Source: Asbonarchaeum sp964517675
GTDB taxonomy: Archaea > Nanohalarchaeota > Nanosalinia > Nanosalinales > Nanoanaerosalinaceae
DNA length: 64,000 nt
Direction of reading: 5' to 3'
NCBI GenBank assembly: GCA_964517675.1
Contig: CAZFEL010000002.1
Span: 1 to 64,000, forward strand
A model generated the notes under the pieces. The model was not told where the DNA came from. It ran no database searches and saw only the letters and a program-made list of their open reading frames with translations. How positions within the stretch are numbered: the stretch's first letter is position 1; every line of letters starts with the position of its first letter. Below are positions 51,059 to 59,481 of this stretch, one piece after another. Position numbers and translations under genes: made by a program.

Positions 51059-53008
51059 ATGGGGTTCAGCGTCGAAGCACCGTTCGAGCCGGCAGGAGAC
51101 CAGCCCGATGCGATCGAGAAGCTGGTCGAGGGCTTCCGCTCAGGCATGGAAAGCCAGACCTTGCTCGGCGTGACGGGCTCCGGGAAGACCAACACCGTCT
51201 CGTGGGTCCTCGAGGAGCTCGAGACCCCGACGCTGGTCATCGCGCACAACAAGACACTCGCAGCCCAGCTGTACGATGAGTTCCGGTCGCTGTTCCCGGA
51301 TGCGGCCGTGGAATACTTCGTCTCCTACTATGATTACTACCAGCCCGAGGCCTACGTCGAGTCCTCGGACACCTACATCGGCAAAGACGCCTCCATCAAC
51401 GAGCAGATCCAGAAGCTCCGCCACTCAGCGACCAACGCCTTGTTGACCCGTGACGACGTCATCGTGGTCGCGTCGGTCTCCGCTATCTACGGGCTCGGTG
51501 ACCCGGACCATTATCAGGACCTGGCCCTCAAGATCGAGGCCGATGAGGCGATAAGCCGGGAGGATCTGATTGGGCGGCTTGTCGAGGTCCAGTACGAGCG
51601 CAACGATGAGGACTTCCAGCCCGGCACCTTCCGGGTCCGCGGTGACACGGTCGATATCTACCCGATGTACGGCCGGGAGGCGATCCGTGTCTCGTTCTGG
51701 GGCGAGGAGATCGAATCCATCCGGACATTCAAGCCCCTGGAGAACGAGATCATCGACGAACGGGAGACGGTCCTGATCCATCCTGCATCGCATTACTCCA
51801 CACCGCAGGACGAGCTCGAGGCAGCTATCGAGGAGATCGAGACAGACCTGGCGGAACGCATCAAGCACTTCGAGGAGCAGGGCGATGCCATCGCCGCCCA
51901 GCGGATCAGGGAACGGACGCAGTTCGACATCGAGATGATGAAAGAGGCAGGCTACTGCTCCGGGATCGAGAACTACGCCGTCTACCTCTCGGACCGCGAG
52001 CACGGCGACCCGCCCTACACCCTGTTGGATTACTTCCCGGACGAGTTCCTGACGGTGATCGATGAGTCTCACCAGACGATACCCCAGATCAAGGGCCAGT
52101 ACGCCGGTGACCGGTCGCGGAAGGAGTCACTGGTCGAGAACGGGTTCAGGCTGCCGACTGCCTTCGACAACCGGCCGCTGACCTTCAAAGAGTTCGAACA
52201 GAAGGTCGATAAGCGGCTGTACGTCTCCGCAACACCGGGCGAGTACGAGCGGGAGGACTCCGGCCAGGTCATCGAGCAGATCGTCCGGCCCACACATCTT
52301 CTGGATCCGACCATCGAAATCAGAGAGACAGAGGGCCAGGTCGAGGATTTGATCGGGGCGATCCGGGAGCGGGCAGAGGCCGACCAGCGGACGCTGGTCA
52401 CCACGCTGTCGACCGAGATGGCGGAGAATCTGACGGAGTTCCTCGAGGAGGCAGGGATCGATGCGGCCTATATGCACCATGAGACCGACACACTGGAGCG
52501 CCACGAGATCGTCCAGCGGCTCAGGAAAGGCGAGATCGATGTGATCGTCGGGATCAACCTGCTCCGGGAAGGTCTCGACATCCCCGAGGTCGCACTGGTC
52601 GCGATCCTGGAGGCCGACCAGAAAGGATTCCTCCGCTCGGAGACCGCCCTCGTCCAGACGATGGGCCGGGCTGCACGGAACCGGGACGGTCACGTCATCC
52701 TGTACGCGGACAGGACGACCGATGCGATGGAGGCAGCTATCTCCGAGACCCGCCGGCGACGAGAGATCCAGCAGCGGTACAACGAGGAACACGGCACCGA
52801 GCCGACCACCATCGAGAAAGACATCACCGACTCGGATCTCTCGTTCGAAGACGACGAGGTCACCGTTCCAGAGGCAGAAGGGGCCGAGGAGGAGATCGAA
52901 CAGCTCCGCGAGAAGATGGAAGCGGCAGCGGAGGACCTGGAGTTCGAGAAGGCGGCGATGTACCGGGACAGGATCGAGGAGCTAAACAATCAAGAATCCT
53001 CTTCTTAA
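51059..53008 (+). CDS. uvrB: UvrB excinuclease subunit
   Basis: 649 aa from ATG 51059. Helicase-like motifs LLGVTGSGKTNTVSW (Walker A), the DNA-clamping beta-hairpin YFVSYYDYYQPEAY, IDESHQT, TTLSTEMAENLTEFL and QTMGRAARNRDGHVILYAD are all present, with a C-terminal UVR coiled coil (EQLREKMEAAAEDLEFEKAA, then MYRDRIEEL). It verifies damage and recruits UvrC. ATTAAATG at 51029-51036 is 26-27 bases upstream, consistent with a leaderless mRNA. Confidence 0.97.
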   Translation: MGFSVEAPFEPAGDQPDAIEKLVEGFRSGMESQTLLGVTGSGKTNTVSWVLEELETPTLVIAHNKTLAAQLYDEFRSLFPDAAVEYFVSYYDYYQPEAYVESSDTYIGKDASINEQIQKLRHSATNALLTRDDVIVVASVSAIYGLGDPDHYQDLALKIEADEAISREDLIGRLVEVQYERNDEDFQPGTFRVRGDTVDIYPMYGREAIRVSFWGEEIESIRTFKPLENEIIDERETVLIHPASHYSTPQDELEAAIEEIETDLAERIKHFEEQGDAIAAQRIRERTQFDIEMMKEAGYCSGIENYAVYLSDREHGDPPYTLLDYFPDEFLTVIDESHQTIPQIKGQYAGDRSRKESLVENGFRLPTAFDNRPLTFKEFEQKVDKRLYVSATPGEYEREDSGQVIEQIVRPTHLLDPTIEIRETEGQVEDLIGAIRERAEADQRTLVTTLSTEMAENLTEFLEEAGIDAAYMHHETDTLERHEIVQRLRKGEIDVIVGINLLREGLDIPEVALVAILEADQKGFLRSETALVQTMGRAARNRDGHVILYADRTTDAMEAAISETRRRREIQQRYNEEHGTEPTTIEKDITDSDLSFEDDEVTVPEAEGAEEEIEQLREKMEAAAEDLEFEKAAMYRDRIEELNNQESSS

Positions 53009-53068
53009 CTTGATTCTCCAAAAGATTATATAAACCACTCAATGTTGTTTAATACAGGGTCATCCATA

Positions 53069-53785
53069 ATGTCCTCGACTATCGAAAGCGGAATGGGGGC
53101 TGTAGCATTTGCTGAAGATTTTGACGAGATAGAAGCTACCGGGAATATCTCATCTTACAGTGACTTAGTAGACTTAAACTACGATGCATTTAGAGAACCT
53201 CCTTCTGAGCAGATTGATGAATTTTACCAATACTACAGAGACATAATTATCAACTTCGAAGAGGTAATTGAGGAATTTGCAAATACCATAGATAAAGAAA
53301 CTATCAAAGAAAGTCTTGACGAAGTAGAAAAACAAGAGGAAAAAATAGAGAAGTCTTTTGCAGAAATCGGCAATTTATTTGCAGATGTTGAAGAAAGTTT
53401 GATAGAAGATTTAAACTCTAGAGAAACATTTCTTTTGGCAGAGAAGTTCTTTGGTATATCTTGTATCTTCTTGAAGAGAACTCTTGAAAGTACTGAAGAA
53501 CTGGCAGAAGAACTTGAAAATCTTAGCGATGAGGAAATTGAAGAAAGAGCTGAAAAAAGGAAAGAAAACCTCGGTTTAGGCCTCCTAGTCTCTTATCAAC
53601 CCCCCTTAACAGCAGCCTTGATTTTGGCTGATCAAAAAGGAGATCGAGAATTTATAGAAAAATATCGTGAGTTGATTGAGAAATACGCGAACAGAATCGC
53701 AACAAATGCTCCAGAATTATACCTAGACGTTATGGACTCCTCCAAAATTTCACTCAAAACGACTGATGTCAAATTAGAATTCTAG
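53069..53785 (+). CDS. AT-rich cassette protein 1, acidic coiled-coil
   Basis: 238 aa. It is Lys/Glu-rich with long coiled-coil stretches (ETIKESLDEVEKQEEKIEKS, then ELAEELENLSDEEIEERAEK) and no cysteine-rich or membrane segment. DNA here is far more AT-rich than on either side, a mark of transfer. I chose ATG 53069 because TATATAAAC at about 53025-53033 leaves a sensible short leader; ATG 53042 is too close to that box. It is immediately upstream of a PIN-domain gene and is the natural candidate for its regulator or antitoxin, though larger than typical antitoxins. Confidence 0.65.
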   Translation: MSSTIESGMGAVAFAEDFDEIEATGNISSYSDLVDLNYDAFREPPSEQIDEFYQYYRDIIINFEEVIEEFANTIDKETIKESLDEVEKQEEKIEKSFAEIGNLFADVEESLIEDLNSRETFLLAEKFFGISCIFLKRTLESTEELAEELENLSDEEIEERAEKRKENLGLGLLVSYQPPLTAALILADQKGDREFIEKYRELIEKYANRIATNAPELYLDVMDSSKISLKTTDVKLEF

Positions 53786-53799
53786 ACAGAAGATAGTTA

Positions 53800-54360
53800 A
53801 TGCATTTCCAAGATAAAGTGGTTTATTATGATACAGAAGCCTTCGCATACTTCTATTTTTCACCCACGGATTTAGATAGCGACTTACATCCCGCTAACGT
53901 CAAAGAAGGCTATATTTCTCCCCAAGTTAAATGTGAATTCTTTCATAAGATGTTTAAACAGAATCTATGGAAAAAATGGGTCAAAAACCCTCAGAATATA
54001 GATGAACTTGACATATGGAGGCAGTATTCGACGGTTGAATCTTTTTGGAAACCCGTAGATGTTTCCAGCAAAGACATTACAAACACACATCATGCAATCC
54101 ACGGCGTATACTTCAGTGAATTAGGAGAGAAAATGAAGGAACATAATATCGACCAACGTGACGTTTTACACTTAGCTTACGCCGAAAATGTAGGAGCTGA
54201 TGTATTAATCACACTCGATTCCGGTTATATTGATTATACTCATAGAAAGAAAATCGATCAGGTCTTAGAGAGTTTGGAAAGATTCGTTATAGCCGACCAT
54301 TCAAAGAATCCTCAGAACTTGGAGATTGGAAGAATCTCACGGATTTCAACCGTGTCATAA
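53800..54360 (+). CDS. PIN-domain protein, putative toxin nuclease
   Basis: 186 aa. The PIN pattern is visible: VVYYDTEAFAYFYF (Asp11, first acidic residue), DQRDVLHLAYAENVGADVLITLDSGYID (Asp near 122, Asp near 142), with the spacing seen in VapC-like RNases. It begins 14 bases after the preceding gene, so the two form a unit. AT-rich like its partner. Cleavage target unknown. Confidence 0.68.
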   Translation: MHFQDKVVYYDTEAFAYFYFSPTDLDSDLHPANVKEGYISPQVKCEFFHKMFKQNLWKKWVKNPQNIDELDIWRQYSTVESFWKPVDVSSKDITNTHHAIHGVYFSELGEKMKEHNIDQRDVLHLAYAENVGADVLITLDSGYIDYTHRKKIDQVLESLERFVIADHSKNPQNLEIGRISRISTVS

Positions 54361-54367
54361 AAATAAT

Positions 54368-54817
54368 TTACTGAAGCCTTAGTTTTGAACCGCACCGACC
54401 GCACCGGTAGTTCCCAGGATCCTTGACGACCTTCGATTTCCTGTACCGCTTGATCTCGGCATCGCAGTCCTCGTCTGCACACCGGAGGACATACTCCGGT
54501 TCCACCAGTGTCAGCCCGTGGAGCCGCTCGGGGTCATCGACCCCGAGGTCCGCCATCGCGGCGTGCCACTCCTTCCCGTGGGGATCGATGTCGCTGCCGT
54601 GGCGGTGATGGGCGAGGGCATGGCCGAGCTCGTGCCGCAGGACATCCTCGACCTTCTTCGGGTGGGCCTCCAGCAGGTACCGGGACAGCCGTATCTCGTT
54701 CCTCGCGGGGAAGAACTTCCCCGCCTGGCGCTTCATCGAGCCGATGGACAGCGACGGGCTGATCGGGATATCGTGGTCCTCAACGATCGCTTCCAGAACA
54801 GCCCGCGGTTCCTCCAT
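54368..54817 (-). CDS. SprT-like zinc metalloprotease
   Basis: 149 aa. DVLRHELGHALAHHRHG (about 59-75) provides HExxH plus the third His; HGKEWHAAMADLG is the SprT family segment that follows. C-terminal zinc ribbon: RCADEDCDAEI ... YRCGRCGSKLRLQ. Homologues (SprT/Spartan) degrade DNA-protein crosslinks or other proteins near DNA. TTTTTATC at about 54840-54847 gives a 27-base spacing to ATG 54817. It lies next to uvrB and an AT-rich cassette. Confidence 0.85.
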   Translation of the reverse strand: MEEPRAVLEAIVEDHDIPISPSLSIGSMKRQAGKFFPARNEIRLSRYLLEAHPKKVEDVLRHELGHALAHHRHGSDIDPHGKEWHAAMADLGVDDPERLHGLTLVEPEYVLRCADEDCDAEIKRYRKSKVVKDPGNYRCGRCGSKLRLQ

Positions 54818-54926
54818 GGGGACAGAAGCGGGCGCCGTCGATAAAAATCCGGCGACCCTCTACACGCGTATACCATGTCCTGCCACCGGCGACAGGTACA
54901 TAACCATCGGGTCACGGGGACCGTGC

Positions 54927-55415
54927 ATGACCGACGACTACCGCGTGCTCGTGACCGAGCTGGAAAACGGCAGTGAGGCCGTCGATGCTGTCTATGACCG
55001 GATCGCGGAGGACTCCTACTGGACCACACGGACGACCGTCGACGATCTCGATGCCCTGGACAACCCTGTGATGGACTGGTACGATGCCATCGTCGTCTCG
55101 ATGGACGACGCCAAAAGCGTCGCATACGACGGGACGACCCTCGATAACAAACACGTCATCCTCGAGGGCGTCACACCGCTGCGCCAGCCAGACCACATCG
55201 ATGCCTCCTACAACACCGCCGACCGGGTGGACAAGGTCATGGACGCCCTCAGGCAGGACGAGTGGCAGCAGTACGACGGGGTCGAAGAGAGCCTGGCCGG
55301 CCTGCTGGCGGACCAGCGACCAGCAGCGATGGACGAGGAGGACCTCGAGGACAGGCTCTCCGATGAATACGGCGACCTCGCCCCGATGCTGGCCGCCCGG
55401 ATCGATCTCGAGTGA
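54927..55415 (+). CDS. Hypothetical acidic protein, 162 aa
   Basis: Starts MTDDYRVLVTELENGSEAVD at ATG 54927, with TACATAACC about 27 bases upstream. Soluble and acidic, without cysteine, membrane helix or recognised domain. It precedes a methyltransferase gene by 39 bases on the same strand. Confidence 0.6.
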   Translation: MTDDYRVLVTELENGSEAVDAVYDRIAEDSYWTTRTTVDDLDALDNPVMDWYDAIVVSMDDAKSVAYDGTTLDNKHVILEGVTPLRQPDHIDASYNTADRVDKVMDALRQDEWQQYDGVEESLAGLLADQRPAAMDEEDLEDRLSDEYGDLAPMLAARIDLE

Positions 55416-55454
55416 TGGACGGCCTATTTATGCCACTGTCCGCAAGATGGGTCC

Positions 55455-56066
55455 ATGCGCGAGGACGTGAAGAAAGGCTACGAGGAAGGAGACTGGCCCG
55501 GCGATATCAGCGGTGACCGAGAGCTGCGGGACTATGAGGACGAGCTGCTTTCCGACCTGCTCGAGAGCCTGCCAGACGAGCCATCGATCCTCGATCTTGG
55601 CTGTGGCACCGGACGGCCGTTCGACCGGTGGCTCGTCGAGCACGGTGCCTCGATCACCGGTGTCGACGTGGTCGAGGAGACCATCGAGCATGCCCGGGAC
55701 AACCTCCCCGACCAGACGTTCATCTGCCAGGATTTCTCCCAGCTCAAGTACGAGGACGCCTTCGATGCCATCGTCAGCTTCTATGCCATCTTCCATATCC
55801 CCCGCGAGGAACACGGCGACCTCTTCGAGCGGATGCACGAGTGGCTCCGCCCTAATGGCTCGGCCCTGCTCACCCTCTCACCCGAGCCACTGGACGAGCA
55901 CACAGCCGAGTTCCTCGGCTCCGAGATGGTCTGGTCTGCATGGGGACCGGACAAGACACGGGAGCTGCTCCGCGAGGCAAGCTTCCAGATCACGAAGGAA
56001 TTGGAGGAAAAGCGTCCCGAGGCGGGCGAGTACCATCTCTGGGTCCTCGCACAGGTACAGGAATAG
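55455..56066 (+). CDS. SAM-dependent methyltransferase, class I
   Basis: 203 aa. Motif I SILDLGCGTGRPFD (about 45-58), acidic end of beta 2 ITGVDVVEETIEHA, motif II FICQDFSQL, and post-motif FDAIVSFYAIFHIPREEH are typical of small-molecule class I methyltransferases (Methyltransf_11/25 types). The N-terminal 40 residues are helical. CTATTTATG at about 55424-55432 is 27 bases before ATG 55455. Substrate unknown. Confidence 0.85.
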   Translation: MREDVKKGYEEGDWPGDISGDRELRDYEDELLSDLLESLPDEPSILDLGCGTGRPFDRWLVEHGASITGVDVVEETIEHARDNLPDQTFICQDFSQLKYEDAFDAIVSFYAIFHIPREEHGDLFERMHEWLRPNGSALLTLSPEPLDEHTAEFLGSEMVWSAWGPDKTRELLREASFQITKELEEKRPEAGEYHLWVLAQVQE

Positions 56067-56084
56067 AAAACGTTCCCTGATCCG

Positions 56085-56861
56085 TCACTTCGCACCGCGG
56101 ACGACATGGCCGTACTTGAGCAGCCCGACGAAGATCGTCCCACCGATGGCGTTCCCCACCGTCGCCAGCGCGAGGAACACCAGATAATCCGTCATCGTGA
56201 TCACTGACGTCGTCAGGAGCCCGAAAAGCACCTCCACATTGCCCGCGATCGAGTGTGGGAGATGCAAGATCCCGATCGTCGCCGTGATCAGCCAGATGAC
56301 GAACATCCGGCTCATCGTCTCCTGGGCCGCCGTTAAGAGCCACGCGAGCAGCCCCATCAGCCAGCCAGCGAACATGCCAGCGACCAGAAGCCACAGGGGC
56401 TCATGTGAGACCAGCTTGTCCGCGATCGTCCCGAAAGCGGCTGGATCGACCACGCCCAGGCCCGGCATCAGCACCACCGCCAGCAGGGTGAAACAGATCC
56501 CGCCTGCGATGTTGCCGACATACACCAGCCCCCACAGCCGCCCCAGCTGCCGGGCGGTCGCTTTCCCGGCCAGCACCGGCATGATGGCCAGCGTCGTGTG
56601 CTCGGTGAAAAGCTCCGAGCGGCCGAGTATCACGAACATGAACCCGATCGCATACGCCGACGCCAGCAGGAGCTCGGTCACCAGATCACCGAAGCCCCCG
56701 GCGGTCAGCGTCAGGATCGCAGCCATCACCAGCGGACCGAAGCCGATATCAAGGCCCGCTGAGAAGCTCGACAACAGTAACCCGTTCCGCTCCCGCTCGA
56801 TCTCATGGGATCCCTTCTCGATCAGCGACCGCAGGACATCCTTCGTCGGCTTCTGGTCCAT
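56085..56861 (-). CDS. Formate/nitrite transporter (FNT) family channel
   Basis: 258 aa with six helices. FNT hallmarks: ILGRSELFTEHTTLA after helix 3 (the omega-loop/selectivity region) and LATVGNAIGGTIFVGLLKYG in helix 6. The first half has SAGLDIGFGPLVMA in place of the usual SxxAGxFIGxG. Predicted pentameric channel for formate, nitrite, hydrosulfide or acetate; substrate undetermined. It is preceded by a charged 25-residue N-terminus. Confidence 0.85.
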   Translation of the reverse strand: MDQKPTKDVLRSLIEKGSHEIERERNGLLLSSFSAGLDIGFGPLVMAAILTLTAGGFGDLVTELLLASAYAIGFMFVILGRSELFTEHTTLAIMPVLAGKATARQLGRLWGLVYVGNIAGGICFTLLAVVLMPGLGVVDPAAFGTIADKLVSHEPLWLLVAGMFAGWLMGLLAWLLTAAQETMSRMFVIWLITATIGILHLPHSIAGNVEVLFGLLTTSVITMTDYLVFLALATVGNAIGGTIFVGLLKYGHVVRGAK

Positions 56862-56967
56862 GACGGGACACGCCCACGATCAGATCGAGGTCCCAGTGAT
56901 ATAAATCCCTCCCCGTTCCAGACCAGGACCACGTTTAAAAAGACCGGACCGCAATACTGCGGTTCCC

Positions 56968-57498
56968 ATGACAGACGAGGCAGTCATCATCGGCAGGTTC
57001 CAGCCACTCCATCTCGGCCACGAGGACCTGATCGAGTACGCCCGGGACAGCTACGAGGAGGTCACCCTGCTCACCGCAGAGGGACAGGACCAGCCCTCCG
57101 ACAGGAACCCCCTGACTCTCGAGGAGCGGGACACGATCCTCAAAGTCGTCTACGATGACGCCAGCGACCTCAACCGCGGCGAACTGTACGATGACAACGA
57201 GGGTATCCACAACGGTATCGAGACCGTCACCGATGAGCTAGCATCCTATCACGAGGACCCTGCAGACGTCGTCTGTCTGACCGAGAACCCCGAGACAACC
57301 GGGGCACTCGAGGACACCTACGAGATCGAGGCACCACCGGACAACAAGTTCCGGGAGGAGCCGTACCGCGGCGGTCACGTCCGCGAGCAGGCAGCGACAG
57401 GCGGTGAATGGAGAGAGTACGTCAGCGACGAGGCCGCCGACGTGCTCGAAAGGTATGACTTCGATGATCGTATGGCGGAGCTCTGGGACGACGCATAG
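56968..57498 (+). CDS. nadM: Archaeal nicotinamide-nucleotide adenylyltransferase
   Basis: 176 aa. VIIGRFQPLHLGHEDLIEYA has the HxGH nucleotidyltransferase motif (H-L-G-H, about 15-18) and the NadM-typical GRFQP. The C-terminal EEPYRGGHVREQAATGGEW corresponds to the (Y)RG(T/S)xIRE...W segment of archaeal NMN adenylyltransferases. It makes NAD from NMN and ATP. TTTAAAAAG at about 56933-56941 precedes ATG 56968. Confidence 0.87.
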   Translation: MTDEAVIIGRFQPLHLGHEDLIEYARDSYEEVTLLTAEGQDQPSDRNPLTLEERDTILKVVYDDASDLNRGELYDDNEGIHNGIETVTDELASYHEDPADVVCLTENPETTGALEDTYEIEAPPDNKFREEPYRGGHVREQAATGGEWREYVSDEAADVLERYDFDDRMAELWDDA

Positions 57499-57513
57499 AC
57501 TCTTCTCCAGCCA

Positions 57514-58215
57514 TCAGTACGTCAGATCGTCAGGCTTCCCGTCCGGCACATCATCACGGACCTCGGCATAGCCGGCCTCGAAGGCCTCATGGTCGTCTTC
57601 TTCGAGTTCCTCGAGACAGGCCTGGTACATATCATCGCGGGTACCGTTGCCATCGGTCCCGATATCTGCCCCGAAATCGACCAGGTATGTGTTGTTCCCG
57701 TCGCTCAGCATCTCGCCAGCTGCCGTCCCGGCTGTGTCGGGTTGAACCATTCCTTGTCCATCGCTGCGGCGTTCCGGCCGAGATCCTCGATTGCCACATC
57801 CTTGATCCTGTCGTCCTCGTACCTGTCCATGAACGTCTCCGGGACGTACTCCTGGATTATCGTGTAGTCCCCACCGCTTATCTTCCAGTCGCCATCATAG
57901 GCATCCTCCTCGACCTCGATGACCGTCGGTATCACGACACCGCCTGCCTCATCGAGGATCTTACCGTACTTCAGTGTCTGTCGGGGATTGCCCGATTTCT
58001 GGATGAACGCCGCTTCCCCATCCTCGTCCCTGCCAACCCGGTAGAATGACTCTCCACCGGCACGCTGCCAGCCCTCATCGTATCTCGTGTTCTCGGGCCA
58101 GGTCGGCCTCCAGCGGCGAGCTGTCGGGATCGTCCAGCAGCTCCTCCAGGCGCCGGTCATCGACCTCACGGTCCAGCCAGTCCTCCGATCCCAGGCGGAT
58201 CTGTCGCACCGTCAT
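57514..58215 (-). pseudogene. Frameshifted protein-kinase-like protein
   Basis: Three frames join into one ~230-residue protein. MTVRQIRLGSEDWLDREVDD runs to DLA; then ENTRYDEGWQRAGGESFYRV, KSGNPRQTLKYGKILDEAGG and YTIIQEYVPETFMD; then GEMLSDGNNTYLVDFGADIG to a stop at 57514. TIIQEYV (hinge-like) and YLVDFG (DFG) suggest a small kinase or phosphotransferase fold. The two breaks are repaired by one base each at a CCC run near 58097 and a GGG run near 57737. ATG 58215 overlaps the stop of the upstream gene, so they were an operon. Confidence 0.6.
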
Positions 58216-59018
58216 CACCAGATCCCCTTGATGTCGTCCTCCTGCTTGACCGCTTCACGGGCCTGGGCGACGCGTTCACCGATCGCAGCGAACTCATCCT
58301 CACTCGGGCCGGCGTAGCCGTCGGACCCGCCGTTGTAGAACCCGGCAGGGTCTTGCTCCCGGACGGACTCCCGGGCCTCCTCGATATCATCGTAGTCGTT
58401 CCCCACGATTTCGGGCATCCGGAGATCGTTCGGATTCTGCTGGCGCTCCTCCGCGATCGCCTGTTCGGCGAGCTGCTGGAGAGAGGCGTCCTCGAATGGA
58501 TCGTCGTCCTCCCAGCGCTCATCGACAAGCGTCGTCCCAAGGGCCTCCTCGAGGTAGCCCTCCATGTCGTATGCCGCATCCTCGAGTGTATCGTGGCGCT
58601 CCTCGGCAGTGTTGTACAGTGCCGTGAGGGACTCGAGCCCGTCAATTCCGTCCGGCTCTTCCTCACCGAGCTCCTCGCAGAGCCGCTCGTAGGCGAGTGT
58701 GGCCTCCGTGACGATCGCACCGTAATCGCCAGGATCGTCTGCCATGCTCATGTATACGTGTACGTCCTCGACCCTGGAACGGGCCTCCTGCCTGTACTCA
58801 TCGAGATCCTCCATTGCCTCTGCCATGTCCGTCATCGCGGCGACGACGTTCCCATCCAAGGCCTCCCCCTCCTGGTGGGCCTGGACGGTCTCTCTGTACT
58901 CCTGGACCCTGTCCTCGAAGGATTCGACCCGTTCGACGTACTCCTGCATGTCCTCGACGAGTTCATCGTAGGTCCCTGTGAGGTCCATCGCATCGACCAT
59001 GGCGTGATTTCCAGGCAT
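58215..59018 (-). CDS. Large acidic helical protein, unknown function
   Basis: 267 aa from ATG 59018, with TTTTTATAC at about 59040-59048 at a 26-base spacing. Extremely acidic with long helices and coiled-coil character (VEDMQEYVERVESFEDRVQE), one Cys (YERLCEELG). A short Gly-rich segment (GFYNGGSDGYAG) lies near the C-terminus. It is co-transcribed with the broken kinase-like gene. I recognise no family. Confidence 0.6.
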   Translation of the reverse strand: MPGNHAMVDAMDLTGTYDELVEDMQEYVERVESFEDRVQEYRETVQAHQEGEALDGNVVAAMTDMAEAMEDLDEYRQEARSRVEDVHVYMSMADDPGDYGAIVTEATLAYERLCEELGEEEPDGIDGLESLTALYNTAEERHDTLEDAAYDMEGYLEEALGTTLVDERWEDDDPFEDASLQQLAEQAIAEERQQNPNDLRMPEIVGNDYDDIEEARESVREQDPAGFYNGGSDGYAGPSEDEFAAIGERVAQAREAVKQEDDIKGIW

Positions 59019-59019
59019 A

Positions 59020-59048
59020 GTTACTACTTGTAAGTAACAGTATAAAAA
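59020..59048 (-). promoter_or_regulatory. TATA box and inverted repeat before 58215-59018
   Basis: TTTTTATAC is followed by GTTACT...AGTAAC (6-base arms, 7-base spacer, 59020-59038) lying between TATA and the ATG, an operator-like position. A related TTACTTATTAGTCATAAC lies before the gene at 16913-17389. Confidence 0.4.
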
Positions 59049-59118
59049 CCTTCCGGTCTCACCAGCGTCGGCACAACGCACTTAAGACTGGGCGCCCCGA
59101 ACTGGACAGGACGATACG

Positions 59119-59388
59119 ATGACAGATCTCGAAGAGACCTTCCAGCAGCTCCACGATGACGGCGTCATCGAGGCACTCGAGGACGTCCAGGAGGAGAAAG
59201 ACTACTTCACCGCAGCACACGTCGCCCGGTACCTTTCGTCCTCGGACGCGATCGAGACACCGCATGACGCCCACAAGTACATCGACGAGCTGGCGGAGGA
59301 AGGATACGTCGAAGAGGTCGAGACCGACATCCAGAAGACCGTCCGGTACAGGCTCGCTGACGGCTACGACGACCTCCTCGACCTCTAG
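59119..59388 (+). CDS. Small winged-helix DNA-binding-like protein
   Basis: 89 aa. The pattern EEKDYFTAAHVARYLSSSD ... HDAHKYIDELAEEGYVEEVE ... TVRYRLADGYD is that of a winged helix-turn-helix: two helices, a recognition helix and a beta wing ending in YRL. Likely transcriptional regulator or DNA-bound adaptor. Stand-alone gene with a weak CTTAAG box about 33 bases upstream. Confidence 0.68.
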   Translation: MTDLEETFQQLHDDGVIEALEDVQEEKDYFTAAHVARYLSSSDAIETPHDAHKYIDELAEEGYVEEVETDIQKTVRYRLADGYDDLLDL

Positions 59389-59481
59389 ACCCGGAGATAG
59401 CACGGTTCTGTTGCTGTCGATGCCGGCAATCGCAATGCTTAAAAATCATGGCGATAATTTACCATTCTAGGGTGACAACTT

